In this document: positions 25,842 to 33,662 of the stretch, one piece after another | Numbering within the stretch: position 1 is the first letter of the stretch | How the letters are laid out: every line of letters begins with the position of its first letter | Position numbers and translations under genes: made by a program | NCBI RefSeq assembly: GCF_017357825.1 | Contig: NZ_CP046072.1 | Location: 248,001-312,000 of the forward strand | Direction of reading: 5' to 3' | DNA length: 64,000 bases | Origin: Sulfurimonas aquatica | Lineage (GTDB): Bacteria; Campylobacterota; Campylobacteria; Campylobacterales; Sulfurimonadaceae | Notes under the pieces: model-generated | Databases searched by the model: none | Told to the model about the DNA's origin: nothing | What the model saw: the letters and a program-made list of their open reading frames with translations, nothing else

Positions 25842-26246
25842 TTATTCACTGAGTTCATTTCTAACTATAGGTATTAACTCCATCTTCATCTCTTTTATAA
25901 TCTGCTCGATTTCACTTAGAGAGTTTTTTGTGGGAACATCATACTCTATCTGAATCTGAGTAGACTTTGAGAGTGATTTTGGACACTCCTTAGAAGACTT
26001 ATCACAGAGCGTAATTACTAAATCATAATTTATATCTGGATTTTGATCATAAACCTTTGAGTTATATTCATCTCTCCAAAGTAAATGACTACTAAGAGAT
26101 TTGATGACATTTGCATCTATCTTTTTACTCTTTTTTGTAGCGCCACTAAAAAAATCAATTTCACTTAGATACTTTGTAAGTATTGCTTGGGCGATGATGG
26201 AGAGCGAGCTGTTATCACTGCATAAGAGAAGTACTTTTTTATTCAC
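25842..26246 (-). CDS. Arsenate reductase-like (low-molecular-weight phosphatase fold) protein, degenerate P-loop
   Basis: Resembles thioredoxin-coupled ArsC of the low-molecular-weight phosphatase family. The nucleophile loop is CSDNSSLS (Cys9), where active enzymes have C-X5-R; the arginine position is Leu15. The later redox pair of ArsC is kept: DLVITLCDKSSKECP has cysteines at 81 and 88, seven apart as in Staphylococcus ArsC. Without the anion-binding arginine, normal arsenate or phosphate chemistry is doubtful, so it may have turned into a redox or regulatory protein. No arsB, acr3 or arsR is nearby. Length (134) is normal for the family. Confidence 0.65.
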   Translation of the reverse strand: MNKKVLLLCSDNSSLSIIAQAILTKYLSEIDFFSGATKKSKKIDANVIKSLSSHLLWRDEYNSKVYDQNPDINYDLVITLCDKSSKECPKSLSKSTQIQIEYDVPTKNSLSEIEQIIKEMKMELIPIVRNELSE

Positions 26247-26366
26247 ATTAATGCCTTATAGTTATCTTGAGCTAATTATATCTTAAAGAAATTAGACTCT
26301 AAGAATATGTAAGGGCTTGACAAGTTGATTTGGATAATATTTCAAAATTAAACACAAGGAATTAAA

Positions 26367-26567
26367 ATGTATAAAATAATAGTAGATAGAGAATGTGGTT
26401 GTTTTAAAAGAAGTGACATGCAAAACAATTTAGAAATTGAATCAAAAGATGAAGCTTTAGCTAAAAGCTTAGAGATGAAAAATGAGATGAATGATGTATT
26501 TTGCAAAAAGCATAGTTTTAGCGTTCAAGAGGGTGAAAACTGTTTTATCATCTCTATGAATAGCTAG
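26367..26567 (+). CDS. Small cysteine-containing protein of unknown function
   Basis: A 66-residue cytoplasmic protein with ECGCFKRSD near the N-terminus, FCKKHSF in the middle and ENCFIISM at the end; the four cysteines and one histidine could bind a metal or form disulfides. The centre is a likely helix (SKDEALAKSLEMKNEMND). AAGGAA lies upstream of the ATG. I recognise no named family. It is followed in the same direction by the WGR-like gene, with an inverted repeat between them. Confidence 0.65.
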   Translation: MYKIIVDRECGCFKRSDMQNNLEIESKDEALAKSLEMKNEMNDVFCKKHSFSVQEGENCFIISMNS

Positions 26568-26589
26568 ATATATTTAGGAATAATTTTTG

Positions 26590-26615
26590 CTAATTATCTA
26601 ATTAAAGATAATTAG
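26590..26615. repeat. 10-bp inverted repeat upstream of the WGR-like gene
   Basis: CTAATTATCT (26590-26599) and AGATAATTAG (26606-26615) are exact reverse complements around a 6-base AT loop; the second arm ends 10 bases before the ATG at 26626. It could be an operator, a translation-control hairpin or the terminator of the preceding gene. Confidence 0.5.
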
Positions 26616-26625
26616 TGAGAAGAGA

Positions 26626-26850
26626 ATGATTTTATTTAAAAACTCTAACGAGAGAAGTTACTACTACAAGATAAATATTTACCCTACGCTTTTTGGAGAT
26701 TTTTTAATCCAAAAAGAGTATGGTGCTACACAAAACTCCAAACCAACAAATACCATTAAAGAGTATGTTAATTCAAAAAAAGAGGCACTCTGCTTACTTC
26801 TTGATATAGTAATTGATAAAAAAAGTTTAGGCTATTTGAAAACTGCATAA
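26626..26850 (+). CDS. Short WGR-like domain protein
   Basis: The 74 residues resemble an isolated WGR domain: RSYYYKINIYPTLFGDFLIQKEYG matches the usual core in which a beta strand is followed by a W/F-x-x-x-x-x-WGR motif (here KEYGA). WGR domains in PARPs and MolR-like proteins bind nucleic acids; what a stand-alone one does in bacteria is largely unknown. The helix IKEYVNSKKEALCLLLDIVIDK follows. GAGAAGAG precedes the ATG, downstream of a 10-bp inverted repeat. The assignment rests on the motif alone. Confidence 0.6.
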   Translation: MILFKNSNERSYYYKINIYPTLFGDFLIQKEYGATQNSKPTNTIKEYVNSKKEALCLLLDIVIDKKSLGYLKTA

Positions 26851-26856
26851 ACCCTA

Positions 26857-27636
26857 TTAGGGATGAGTATAAAATATATAAGCTAGTGAAACTCCGTAGT
26901 ACAAGGCTGTATCTGTTTCAAGTAAGGGAGAGTCCTTGTAAACAGCATCTTTAACATTAAAGTATGAAATAAAGGCACCGCTCCACCAAGAACCTTTTTT
27001 ATAGGTTAATCCTACTCGATTTTTAAAACCTCCAAAACCACTATGTGCTTCATATGCATCACGCTGAGCAGTAGCATATTGACTCTTTACAGAATAATAG
27101 TAACTATGGTATACATCATCTGCAGCAATTATACCTGTACGAAATGTAAGTGTTAAGTCTTTATAGTTAAGCGAGTACTTTAGTTGTGGATTTGAAGTTA
27201 TTCCTCTATACTCTACTCTAGTGTAATTGGTAGAAAATACTGCTCTAAATGGAAACTCTAGTTCTAGTTTACTTATACCTTTATCATAGATATTATAGAC
27301 AACCTCAAAGCCAATTTCACCACTTAAGTCTAAATCAGGCATATCTTTTCTCGCACCATTCTTATCACTACTTGCAGGCAGAGAACCACTCATGCTTAGC
27401 TCAAGTTTGAGGCCATTTATTCCAAAAAGTTCTCCATTAATTCCATCTTCATCTATGCGAAAATTCTCTCCTCTGTATCTGATAAATGGAATCGGTAGTG
27501 CTAAATATTGTGAAGACTTTGAGCCTATGTAGTTTGGATAACTTAGTGCTCCCACTCCTAAACCAAGTTCGAGTTCATACTCTTTAGAGTATATAAGGGA
27601 AGCAAAACTAAGTAAAAAGAGTAGAGCAACCTTCAT
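26857..27636 (-). CDS. MipA/OmpV-family outer-membrane protein
   Basis: A secreted beta-barrel protein of 259 residues. The first 17 residues form a signal peptide (VALLFLLSFASLIYS). The start of the mature protein, LGLGVGALSYPNYIGSKSSQYLALPIPFIRYRGENFRID, is typical of the MipA/OmpV family, which includes the MltA-interacting scaffold protein. The end, YYGVSLAYIFYTHP, has the alternating pattern of a last barrel strand. It starts four bases after the radical SAM gene, so the two are probably one operon, an odd pairing. Confidence 0.82.
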   Translation of the reverse strand: MKVALLFLLSFASLIYSKEYELELGLGVGALSYPNYIGSKSSQYLALPIPFIRYRGENFRIDEDGINGELFGINGLKLELSMSGSLPASSDKNGARKDMPDLDLSGEIGFEVVYNIYDKGISKLELEFPFRAVFSTNYTRVEYRGITSNPQLKYSLNYKDLTLTFRTGIIAADDVYHSYYYSVKSQYATAQRDAYEAHSGFGGFKNRVGLTYKKGSWWSGAFISYFNVKDAVYKDSPLLETDTALYYGVSLAYIFYTHP

Positions 27637-27640
27637 AAAT

Positions 27641-28912
27641 CTAAATAAAGTACTCTATGCCTACTTTATTACAGTATGAACTGAGCATATCTCTTTCAAA
27701 GTCATTGTTTGTAGAGTATTGGTAACCAAAGGTTTTGTTCCACATTGAGTGCTCTTCCATGCAGAGGTAGAAAAAGACTCTGTTATCAGAGTTTATACCC
27801 TTAGGATGCCAAGGCTCAAAACTCTCATAAGCATGTTTAAACATCTCTACCTTTGTAGATTCAGGATAAGATGTTTTACCGCTTGCGTCTTCATGAGGTA
27901 TCTGCGTTATCTTAGTTCTAAACTCGCGTTCACGTAACTGCTTAATAACTGGCTTAATAAATGTGAGTGTCCCAAAACTTACAAGAGCTACTTCGCTTGG
28001 TAGAAACTCTGAGATAAGCCTTTTGTAGACTTCTGCATACTCTGCTAAATAGCCATCATACTCAACTATAGGATGAAAGTGAAAACCAACTTTGACTCCC
28101 TTGTCTGCCATTTTTCTTGCTGCGTTTATGCGTTTATCAAGTGAGGCAGTGAGATGCTCTTCATTTTCTATAATTGTTTTTGTATTAAGACTCCATGTAC
28201 AGAGTATATTTTTAGGTACTTCATTTTCTAGGAAGTACTTTACATTGTCTGATTTTGTTTTAAACTCTAAAAGTACATTGGGATTTATTCTAGCAAACTC
28301 AAAAAGAGCATCTAAAACTCCTTCGCGGTTTCCAAACATAAGTGAATCAGAGGCTTGTCCCGTTCCTATATGATAAGTTTTATTTGGCTCAAGAGTTAGG
28401 CCTAGTAGCTTATCTTTAAAGCTACTATCAAAGGTAATTGTGTTTTGATTGTAAAAACTTTGGATTGAACAGTAAGAACAATCAAACCCGCAAGATTCAA
28501 CTGCATCAAGCGTCAAAAGATTACAACATCTTGTTTTCTCAGATGCAACAGGGCAGAGACCTAAACCAAAACCCTCTTTAGGCTCAGTTTTAAAAGTGAA
28601 TTTCTGCTCTTGGGGAATATTTTTAAGTGTAAAATTATCATAAGAGTTAGTTTTGTTTCGTATCTCTTCATAAGCTTGCCTAAGTCTTGTAAAGACAACT
28701 TTTCTTTGAGTATGCTCTGGAAATATTTGAATAATCGTAGTTTCATTCCACATCTCTAAGTCTCGAGCAATGTCTATAATCTGTTTAATCTCTTGATGTG
28801 AGAACTTAAACGCGAAGGACTTCTCTTTTATAAACTCTTGTTCTTCTTGGGGTAGCTTTAAAAAGAAACTATTCTCTATAGCTTTTGTAAATTTTTCTAT
28901 GTACTCATTCAT
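27641..28912 (-). CDS. Spore photoproduct lyase-like radical SAM protein
   Basis: A cytoplasmic radical S-adenosylmethionine enzyme. The cluster motif CGFDCSYC (Cys141, Cys145, Cys148; C-X3-C-X2-C) follows CCNLLTLDAVES, as in the SPL-like family. True spore photoproduct lyase repairs a UV thymine lesion in Bacillus spores. This organism class does not sporulate, and the 423-residue protein is longer than the ~340 of SplB, so the substrate is probably different, perhaps another DNA photoproduct. HFHPIVEYDGYLAEYAEVY in the C-terminal half also fits the family. The next gene (MipA/OmpV) lies four bases downstream. Confidence 0.8.
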   Translation of the reverse strand: MNEYIEKFTKAIENSFFLKLPQEEQEFIKEKSFAFKFSHQEIKQIIDIARDLEMWNETTIIQIFPEHTQRKVVFTRLRQAYEEIRNKTNSYDNFTLKNIPQEQKFTFKTEPKEGFGLGLCPVASEKTRCCNLLTLDAVESCGFDCSYCSIQSFYNQNTITFDSSFKDKLLGLTLEPNKTYHIGTGQASDSLMFGNREGVLDALFEFARINPNVLLEFKTKSDNVKYFLENEVPKNILCTWSLNTKTIIENEEHLTASLDKRINAARKMADKGVKVGFHFHPIVEYDGYLAEYAEVYKRLISEFLPSEVALVSFGTLTFIKPVIKQLREREFRTKITQIPHEDASGKTSYPESTKVEMFKHAYESFEPWHPKGINSDNRVFFYLCMEEHSMWNKTFGYQYSTNNDFERDMLSSYCNKVGIEYFI

Positions 28913-29057
28913 AATCGAATTCTATACTTTTAACTCTTCATATGTAATAAAAAGTAGTAAATTTGATTTCTTAGATAGTGTGTCGTGTTTATACAACTAT
29001 ATATATTTAAAATTATTCTAAAATGTATTTTACAAAAACTATATTAGAGAGAAAGTA

Positions 29058-30242
29058 TTGTTATTAAAGAGTACGCAAAAAGATCTTGAAAATAAAAAAT
29101 TAGTTGAATATTTCTCTGATGGCATTGCAGTTATAGAAGATGGGATTGTTACAGAGTGTAATAGTGCCATTGTAAACATGATGGGAGCATCGAGCAAAGA
29201 GCAACTTGTAAGTCTACATCTATCTAAACTATCTCCAGAGTTTCAAGATGATGGAGCCTTGTCATACATAAAAGTCAATGAGATGCTAAAGTTATGTAAA
29301 GATAAAGGTAGTCACAATTTTGAGTGGATATGTAAGCGCATGAGTAATGAAGATTTCTGGACAAGCATCTCTTTGACTGCTATGCACCAAGATGGAAGAA
29401 ATACAATAGTATCAGTATGGCGAGATATTAATGAAAAAAAGATACTAGAACTTGAACTGGAAAAATCAAATGAAAAATACAAACTTCTCGAAAAAGAACT
29501 AGAAGCAAAAGTTAAAGCAAAAACAGCACTACTTTTAAAGGAGGCTTGCCGTTTGGAAATGGACAATCTAATCAAAACGATTGGACATCAGTGGAGACAA
29601 CCTCTCTCAAGTATTGGGGCACTTTCAGCAAATATGCAAATGGATATCATACTGAGTCAAAGCTCTTCCATAGAAGAAGGAAATAAAGATTTTTTTCAAA
29701 AATCCTTACAAGATATAGATGCTACTTTACAAAAGCTATCTTCAACCATAGATAGTTTTTTAAGTCCATATAGTTCAGATAGAGTTAAATCTTTGTGTAG
29801 CGTTAAGGAGCTAATAGAGGATGCTTTGCAAACGGTTGGTGAGTCATACAAAAAAAATTCAATTACTGTTAAAAAAAAGATTGATAGTAATATAGATGTT
29901 TTTATCAATAAAGAGGATATGTCTCGTGCTATTGTATACTTGCTACAAAATTCAGAGGATGCATTACTTTTAAGTAGAGCAGAGATGCCTTTTGTAGATA
30001 TCAATGTGACTAAAAATGATAAATTTATTAAAATAGATATCTGTGATAATGCGATGAAAATCGATGATAATATTAGGGGGAATCTGTTTAATCCCTATTT
30101 CTCTACTAAAAGTGAACTAAATGGAAAAGGATTAGGACTATATCTTGCCTCAACAATAGTGAAATATGGGCATAATGGGAATCTCTATTTAGACGAGTTT
30201 AAAGAGATGACCTGTTTTTCTATTGAGTTACCATTAGATTAG
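29058..30242 (+). CDS. PAS-domain sensor histidine kinase (orphan)
   Basis: A soluble sensor kinase with no membrane segment. An N-terminal PAS domain (about residues 15-125, ending SVWRDINEKK) is followed by a coiled coil (about 127-165), the H-box GHQWRQPLSSIG with the phosphorylated His177, a dimerisation helix and the ATPase domain with the N-box (NSEDALL), the D-box (ICDNAMKID) and the G-box (GKGLGLYLAS). The H-box wording is typical of Campylobacterota. The start is a TTG at 29058 after GAGAGAAAG. No response regulator lies beside it; an AraC regulator follows 80 bases later. The partner is unknown; the lone receiver at 9360 is only one possibility. Confidence 0.85.
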   Translation: MLLKSTQKDLENKKLVEYFSDGIAVIEDGIVTECNSAIVNMMGASSKEQLVSLHLSKLSPEFQDDGALSYIKVNEMLKLCKDKGSHNFEWICKRMSNEDFWTSISLTAMHQDGRNTIVSVWRDINEKKILELELEKSNEKYKLLEKELEAKVKAKTALLLKEACRLEMDNLIKTIGHQWRQPLSSIGALSANMQMDIILSQSSSIEEGNKDFFQKSLQDIDATLQKLSSTIDSFLSPYSSDRVKSLCSVKELIEDALQTVGESYKKNSITVKKKIDSNIDVFINKEDMSRAIVYLLQNSEDALLLSRAEMPFVDINVTKNDKFIKIDICDNAMKIDDNIRGNLFNPYFSTKSELNGKGLGLYLASTIVKYGHNGNLYLDEFKEMTCFSIELPLD

Positions 30243-30323
30243 ATGAATAGTCGTATTTATACAATGTAAATTATATATTTCTTGGGTAGTATACAAACAC
30301 AAATTTTAATCAGAAGCATTTAA

Positions 30324-31136
30324 ATGAAATATAAAGTTTATAAACCAGTTAATGAATTAGTAGATATTGTTCATAAGTATTTTGTAGTGGACTCCATCGA
30401 AACAATGGATGCAATTTTATGTTTGCCTAATGGAGGAAATTTTTTAGTATTTAACAGAGGTTTGCAGGGTTATCATAAGTTACACACAGGAAAGAAGTTT
30501 TTAATTCCAGGGAACTTCTTCCTTACCGTTAAAACGCGAAAAGCAAGACAAGTATTTTTAGACCTAAAAAAAGCAACTTATCCAATTATCTGTGTTGAAC
30601 TGCATCCCATAGGTTACTATAAACTTTTTAATAAAGACTCCCATCACCTTAATAAAGATAATATAGAGTTAGATGCTGATATAGTCAATAGATATTTTCC
30701 TAATTTATATAAAAATGCAACTATTGAAGATGAAATAGAGTACCTCAATAGTAGAATGCTTTTATTGTATCATTCACATGGACACGAGAGAGAAAACATA
30801 GAAAACATCTTAGATAAGATAAAAAATGAGTACCACTTTGAAGTGAGTGTGGAAAAATTAGCTGAAGATTTTAACTGTAGTCGAAAAACAATGGAGAGAC
30901 AATTTAAAAAGATTATTGGCATAACACCGAAGAACTATATATACATTCAAAAATTTTGTCAAACATTTTTGTCATATATGAAAGATGGCAAGTCTTTACA
31001 GCAGATGGAATATTTATATAATGACAGCTCCCATTTTAACGCTGTTTTTAAAAATATTACGGGTGTTACACCAAGTGATTTATATAAAGATGTAGTGGTA
31101 AATAAAAATATTACTATCTATCAAATGCTTGAATAA
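30324..31136 (+). CDS. AraC-family transcriptional regulator
   Basis: A cytoplasmic DNA-binding activator or repressor, 270 residues. The C-terminal third holds the two helix-turn-helix motifs: VEKLAEDFNCSRKTMERQFKKIIGITPKNYI and the second around LQQMEYLYNDSSHFNAVFKNITGVTPSDLY. The N-terminal part is a sensing domain like that of DUF6597-type AraC proteins (INxxLP-like CLPNGGNFLVF). The neighbouring minus-strand nitroreductase and Fe-alcohol dehydrogenase may be targets (inference). The stop lies inside the loop of a 12-bp hairpin that ends both transcripts. Confidence 0.85.
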   Translation: MKYKVYKPVNELVDIVHKYFVVDSIETMDAILCLPNGGNFLVFNRGLQGYHKLHTGKKFLIPGNFFLTVKTRKARQVFLDLKKATYPIICVELHPIGYYKLFNKDSHHLNKDNIELDADIVNRYFPNLYKNATIEDEIEYLNSRMLLLYHSHGHERENIENILDKIKNEYHFEVSVEKLAEDFNCSRKTMERQFKKIIGITPKNYIYIQKFCQTFLSYMKDGKSLQQMEYLYNDSSHFNAVFKNITGVTPSDLYKDVVVNKNITIYQMLE

Positions 31137-31146
31137 GCATTTGATA
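31119..31146. terminator. Hairpin between convergent araC-type regulator and nitroreductase
   Basis: TATCAAATGCTT (31119-31130) and AAGCATTTGATA (31135-31146) are exact reverse complements over a 4-base loop that holds the regulator's TAA stop. The symmetric form suits a two-way terminator, though neither side has a long T-run. Confidence 0.65.
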
Positions 31147-31149
31147 AGT

Positions 31150-31779
31150 TTACTTGATAAACTCTATAACTTCTTCTTGAGAGAGTCTTTGCTGTGAAGA
31201 TTGCGGATCAGTTCTATAACCAAACGGCAATACAAGAGAGAGTTGAAACTTCGATCTATCAAGTCCTAAAATCTCTTCAACTTGATTTTTATCAAATCCT
31301 TCTATAGGACAAGAATCTATCTCTAATGTTGCTGCAGCAGTCATCATATTACCTGCGGCTATGTAGGACTGCTTTGAAGTCCATGCATAGATATTTTCAT
31401 CACTACTTAGCGTTTGTTCCATATGACTAGCATAGAGTCCTAAATAAAACTCAAGTTTGTCTTCTGGCATCTCTCGTCTGTTAAATCTTTTTTTCACCTC
31501 ACCAGATTCTGGTTTTACACTTTCTATCCCTGCTAAAACAATCACAAGGTGAGAACAAGATGTGATTTGTACTTGATTCCAGCATGCTGGACGAAGTTTT
31601 GCTTTTAACTCTTCATTTGTTATTACTAAAAACTTCCAAGCTTCCATACCAAAAGAAGAGGGTGACTTCCTCCCTGCTTCAAGTATAAAGTTTATCTCTT
31701 CATCTGATATCTTTTTATTTTCATCAAAAACTTTACATGCATGTCTAAAATCCATTGCTTTACTAAATTCATTTGTCAT
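31150..31779 (-). CDS. Nitroreductase-family NAD(P)H-dependent oxidoreductase
   Basis: A flavin-dependent oxidoreductase, 209 residues, of the NfsB-like group. It has FRHACKVFDENKKISDEEINFILEAGRKSPSSFGMEAWKF at the N-terminus (FMN phosphate binding by Arg and Ser), and SYIAAGNMMTAAATLEIDSCPIEGFD and VLPFGYR at the C-terminus, all usual for the family. It lies 16 bases after the Fe-alcohol dehydrogenase and probably shares its transcript. Substrates may be quinones, nitro compounds or enones; the sequence cannot say. Confidence 0.85.
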   Translation of the reverse strand: MTNEFSKAMDFRHACKVFDENKKISDEEINFILEAGRKSPSSFGMEAWKFLVITNEELKAKLRPACWNQVQITSCSHLVIVLAGIESVKPESGEVKKRFNRREMPEDKLEFYLGLYASHMEQTLSSDENIYAWTSKQSYIAAGNMMTAAATLEIDSCPIEGFDKNQVEEILGLDRSKFQLSLVLPFGYRTDPQSSQQRLSQEEVIEFIK

Positions 31780-31795
31780 TTATAATCCTTTTATT

Positions 31796-32941
31796 TTATG
31801 CTTTTTGTAGTATTTCTTCTATTGTTTCTTGAGTATACATCTCACTCATTCCCCATACTTTAGCTGTTTCATAAGCATTTGAAGCTAATGCACTTATAGC
31901 GCTTCTTGGTATATTCGCATCTTCTAGAGATACTGGTGAACCTATTTTAGCAAACCAAGCTTCGAGTTTCTCAATTCCTTCGTCTACGTTTGATGAGTTG
32001 AAAATCTCTCTTGAAAACCTTTGAAATTGTGCTGAGTTTTTATCCTTATACCATTTCATCCAAGCAGGAATAACTATGGAAAGACCTGCTCCATGAGCTA
32101 CATTGTAAAGTGCTGAGAGTGAATGCTCTATCAAATGGTTGGGAAAGCTTCCTCCTGCAGTTCCTGCTGGCGTTAGACCATTTAGCGCTTGTATAGCTAC
32201 CCAAGCAAATTCTGCTCTTGCATCGTAATCATCCGGATTTTTAAGAAGTACTTCAGTTGTCTCCATCACGGTTTTAATGATAGACTCAACAATTCTAGAA
32301 TTAAACGCAGGGTGAGTTGTAGCTGTGAAGTAAACTTCAATAGAGTGAGCTATGATATCTACAGCTGAATATGCTAAATAGTCGCTACCAACTGTTTTCA
32401 TGAGTTCTGGATTTATCACAGAGATAACTGGGTTAAGCAGAACAGATGCTATAGAGTACTTCTGTTGTGTATTTTCATTCATCACAACCGAATTTCCATT
32501 CATTTCACTGGCAGCTGCCGAGAGAGTCATAATAGTAAAGACCGGAAGCGCTTTAGCGATTTGAGCTTTATTAATAAAAAAGTCCCATACATCACCATCG
32601 TATGCTACCCCTGCAGCTATTGCTTTTGCACTATCAACAACAGATCCACCTCCAACACCGAGGATAGCTTCTACCCCATGCTTCCTTGAAAGGAGAATTC
32701 CCTCTTTAACTTTGCCAAGAAGAGGATTACTCACAACACCAGCAAGCTCTACAAATTCTATATTATTTTTATTAAGCGAGTTTATGACTCTTTCATAGAG
32801 ACCACTCTTTTTAATACTACCAGTTCCATAGAGAAAGAGAACTTTTTTGATACCTGAAGTAGCTAAATACTCACCAATATTATTCTCTTTGTCTTTTCCA
32901 AATTCAATTTTTGTTGGATTAATATATGTAAAATCGTTCAC
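31796..32941 (-). CDS. Iron-containing alcohol dehydrogenase
   Basis: A 381-residue group III alcohol dehydrogenase (YqhD/BdhA-like), probably reducing aldehydes with NAD(P)H. The nucleotide-binding motif GVGGGSVVDSAKAIAAG (about residues 94-110) is intact; the metal ligands are in DIIAHSIEVYF, NHLIEHSLSALYNVAHGAGLSIV. It has the family length and no insertions. It is first of the pair with the nitroreductase; together they suggest detoxification of reactive carbonyl or nitro compounds, possibly under the adjacent AraC regulator (inference). Confidence 0.88.
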   Translation of the reverse strand: MNDFTYINPTKIEFGKDKENNIGEYLATSGIKKVLFLYGTGSIKKSGLYERVINSLNKNNIEFVELAGVVSNPLLGKVKEGILLSRKHGVEAILGVGGGSVVDSAKAIAAGVAYDGDVWDFFINKAQIAKALPVFTIMTLSAAASEMNGNSVVMNENTQQKYSIASVLLNPVISVINPELMKTVGSDYLAYSAVDIIAHSIEVYFTATTHPAFNSRIVESIIKTVMETTEVLLKNPDDYDARAEFAWVAIQALNGLTPAGTAGGSFPNHLIEHSLSALYNVAHGAGLSIVIPAWMKWYKDKNSAQFQRFSREIFNSSNVDEGIEKLEAWFAKIGSPVSLEDANIPRSAISALASNAYETAKVWGMSEMYTQETIEEILQKA

Positions 32942-33074
32942 TTAAGTTCCTCTTTTCACTTTAATATTGGGAAGTATAACTACAAAAAAGTAAATAGTAT
33001 GACATTATGCAATGTAAGAGAAGACTAGATAAATATTTATATAATCTTATGGTATTAGAAGTTAGGAGAGTAAA

Positions 33075-33419
33075 ATGACTTTAGGAAAATGTCCATATTG
33101 TGAAAGTGGAGAGATAGAAGTTCGTGAAAAAGAGGTTAGAGGTAAAAAGGTAAAACTCTATGCTTGCTCAAATGCAGTATGGACAACGGAAGATGGGGAG
33201 ATGTTTGAGCTGAGCGAAAGTTCAATTTGTGATTTTAGAATATGGCAAAATTCATTAGCTAAGTATGGAAAATGGCTCTCTTATAAAGAAGTACGAGAAC
33301 TTTTAGAAGATGAAACGATAGAGGTGGAACTCCTAAGTAAAAAGTATGGTAAAAAAATTCACTACAATAAATATATAACATTAAATCAAGAGTATGGAGT
33401 GAGCGTTTTATGGGATTAA
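33075..33419 (+). CDS. Zinc-ribbon protein resembling topoisomerase C-terminal repeats
   Basis: A 114-residue protein beginning KCPYCESGEIEVREKEVRGKKVKLYACSN, a ribbon with Cys6, Cys9, Cys32 and a fourth cysteine near residue 51 (SSICDFRIW). The later KWLSYKEVRELLEDETIEV resembles the LS..E...LL..GKT pattern of the C-terminal repeats of type IA topoisomerases. It may be a stand-alone nucleic-acid-binding domain. GGAGAG-like sequence precedes the ATG. No neighbour explains it. Confidence 0.6.
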   Translation: MTLGKCPYCESGEIEVREKEVRGKKVKLYACSNAVWTTEDGEMFELSESSICDFRIWQNSLAKYGKWLSYKEVRELLEDETIEVELLSKKYGKKIHYNKYITLNQEYGVSVLWD

Positions 33420-33454
33420 ACACTAGCTTAATAATTCTTTTACATTTATCTGGG

Positions 33455-33460
33455 TATAAT
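33455..33460 (+). promoter_or_regulatory. Promoter -10 element of the rpmJ-rplQ (alpha) operon
   Basis: TATAAT in the context GGGTATAATTCCC stands about 200 bases before rpmJ, resembling the GGTATAATTCC in front of rpsJ. It gives the alpha part of the ribosomal cluster its own promoter and a leader of about 195 bases. Confidence 0.6.
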
Positions 33461-33546
33461 TCCCATCCGCTTTGCTGTTTTAACAAACAAGAGAGTATTT
33501 CTATCTATATAGACACTATAAAGATAAAAGTATTGGCGACTAATAA

Positions 33547-33629
33547 TTCTCACCTTTTGGTGAAACTTAGTGACTGAACCAGATTCGAACAAATACGAAT
33601 ACGGTGAGAAACGAAGGTAGTCAGCCTAC
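33547..33629 (+). promoter_or_regulatory. Structured 5' leader of the rpmJ operon
   Basis: TTCTCACC (33547-33554) is exactly complementary to GGTGAGAA (33603-33610), enclosing an ATTCG/CGAAT hairpin (33583-33600). The same TCACC can instead pair with GGTGA at 33559-33563 across TTTT, backed by ACTAA/TTAGT. The two folds exclude each other. A small GTAG/CTAC hairpin follows at 33617-33629. This looks like a regulatory leader for the S13-S11-S4-alpha genes; S4 as ligand is a guess by analogy with E. coli. Confidence 0.5.
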
Positions 33630-33662
33630 GAATAGCAAAGACAATAGATTAAAGGACTTTCA

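Noticed and set aside
26310-26335. TTGACA followed by GATAAT before the gene at 26367 as a sigma-70 promoter
   Set aside because: The spacing is about ten bases, too short for a working -35/-10 pair.
33581-33600. tRNA T-loop-like GATTCGAAC in the rpmJ leader
   Set aside because: No acceptor or anticodon arms can be built around it; the pairing with CGAAT explains it as a simple hairpin.
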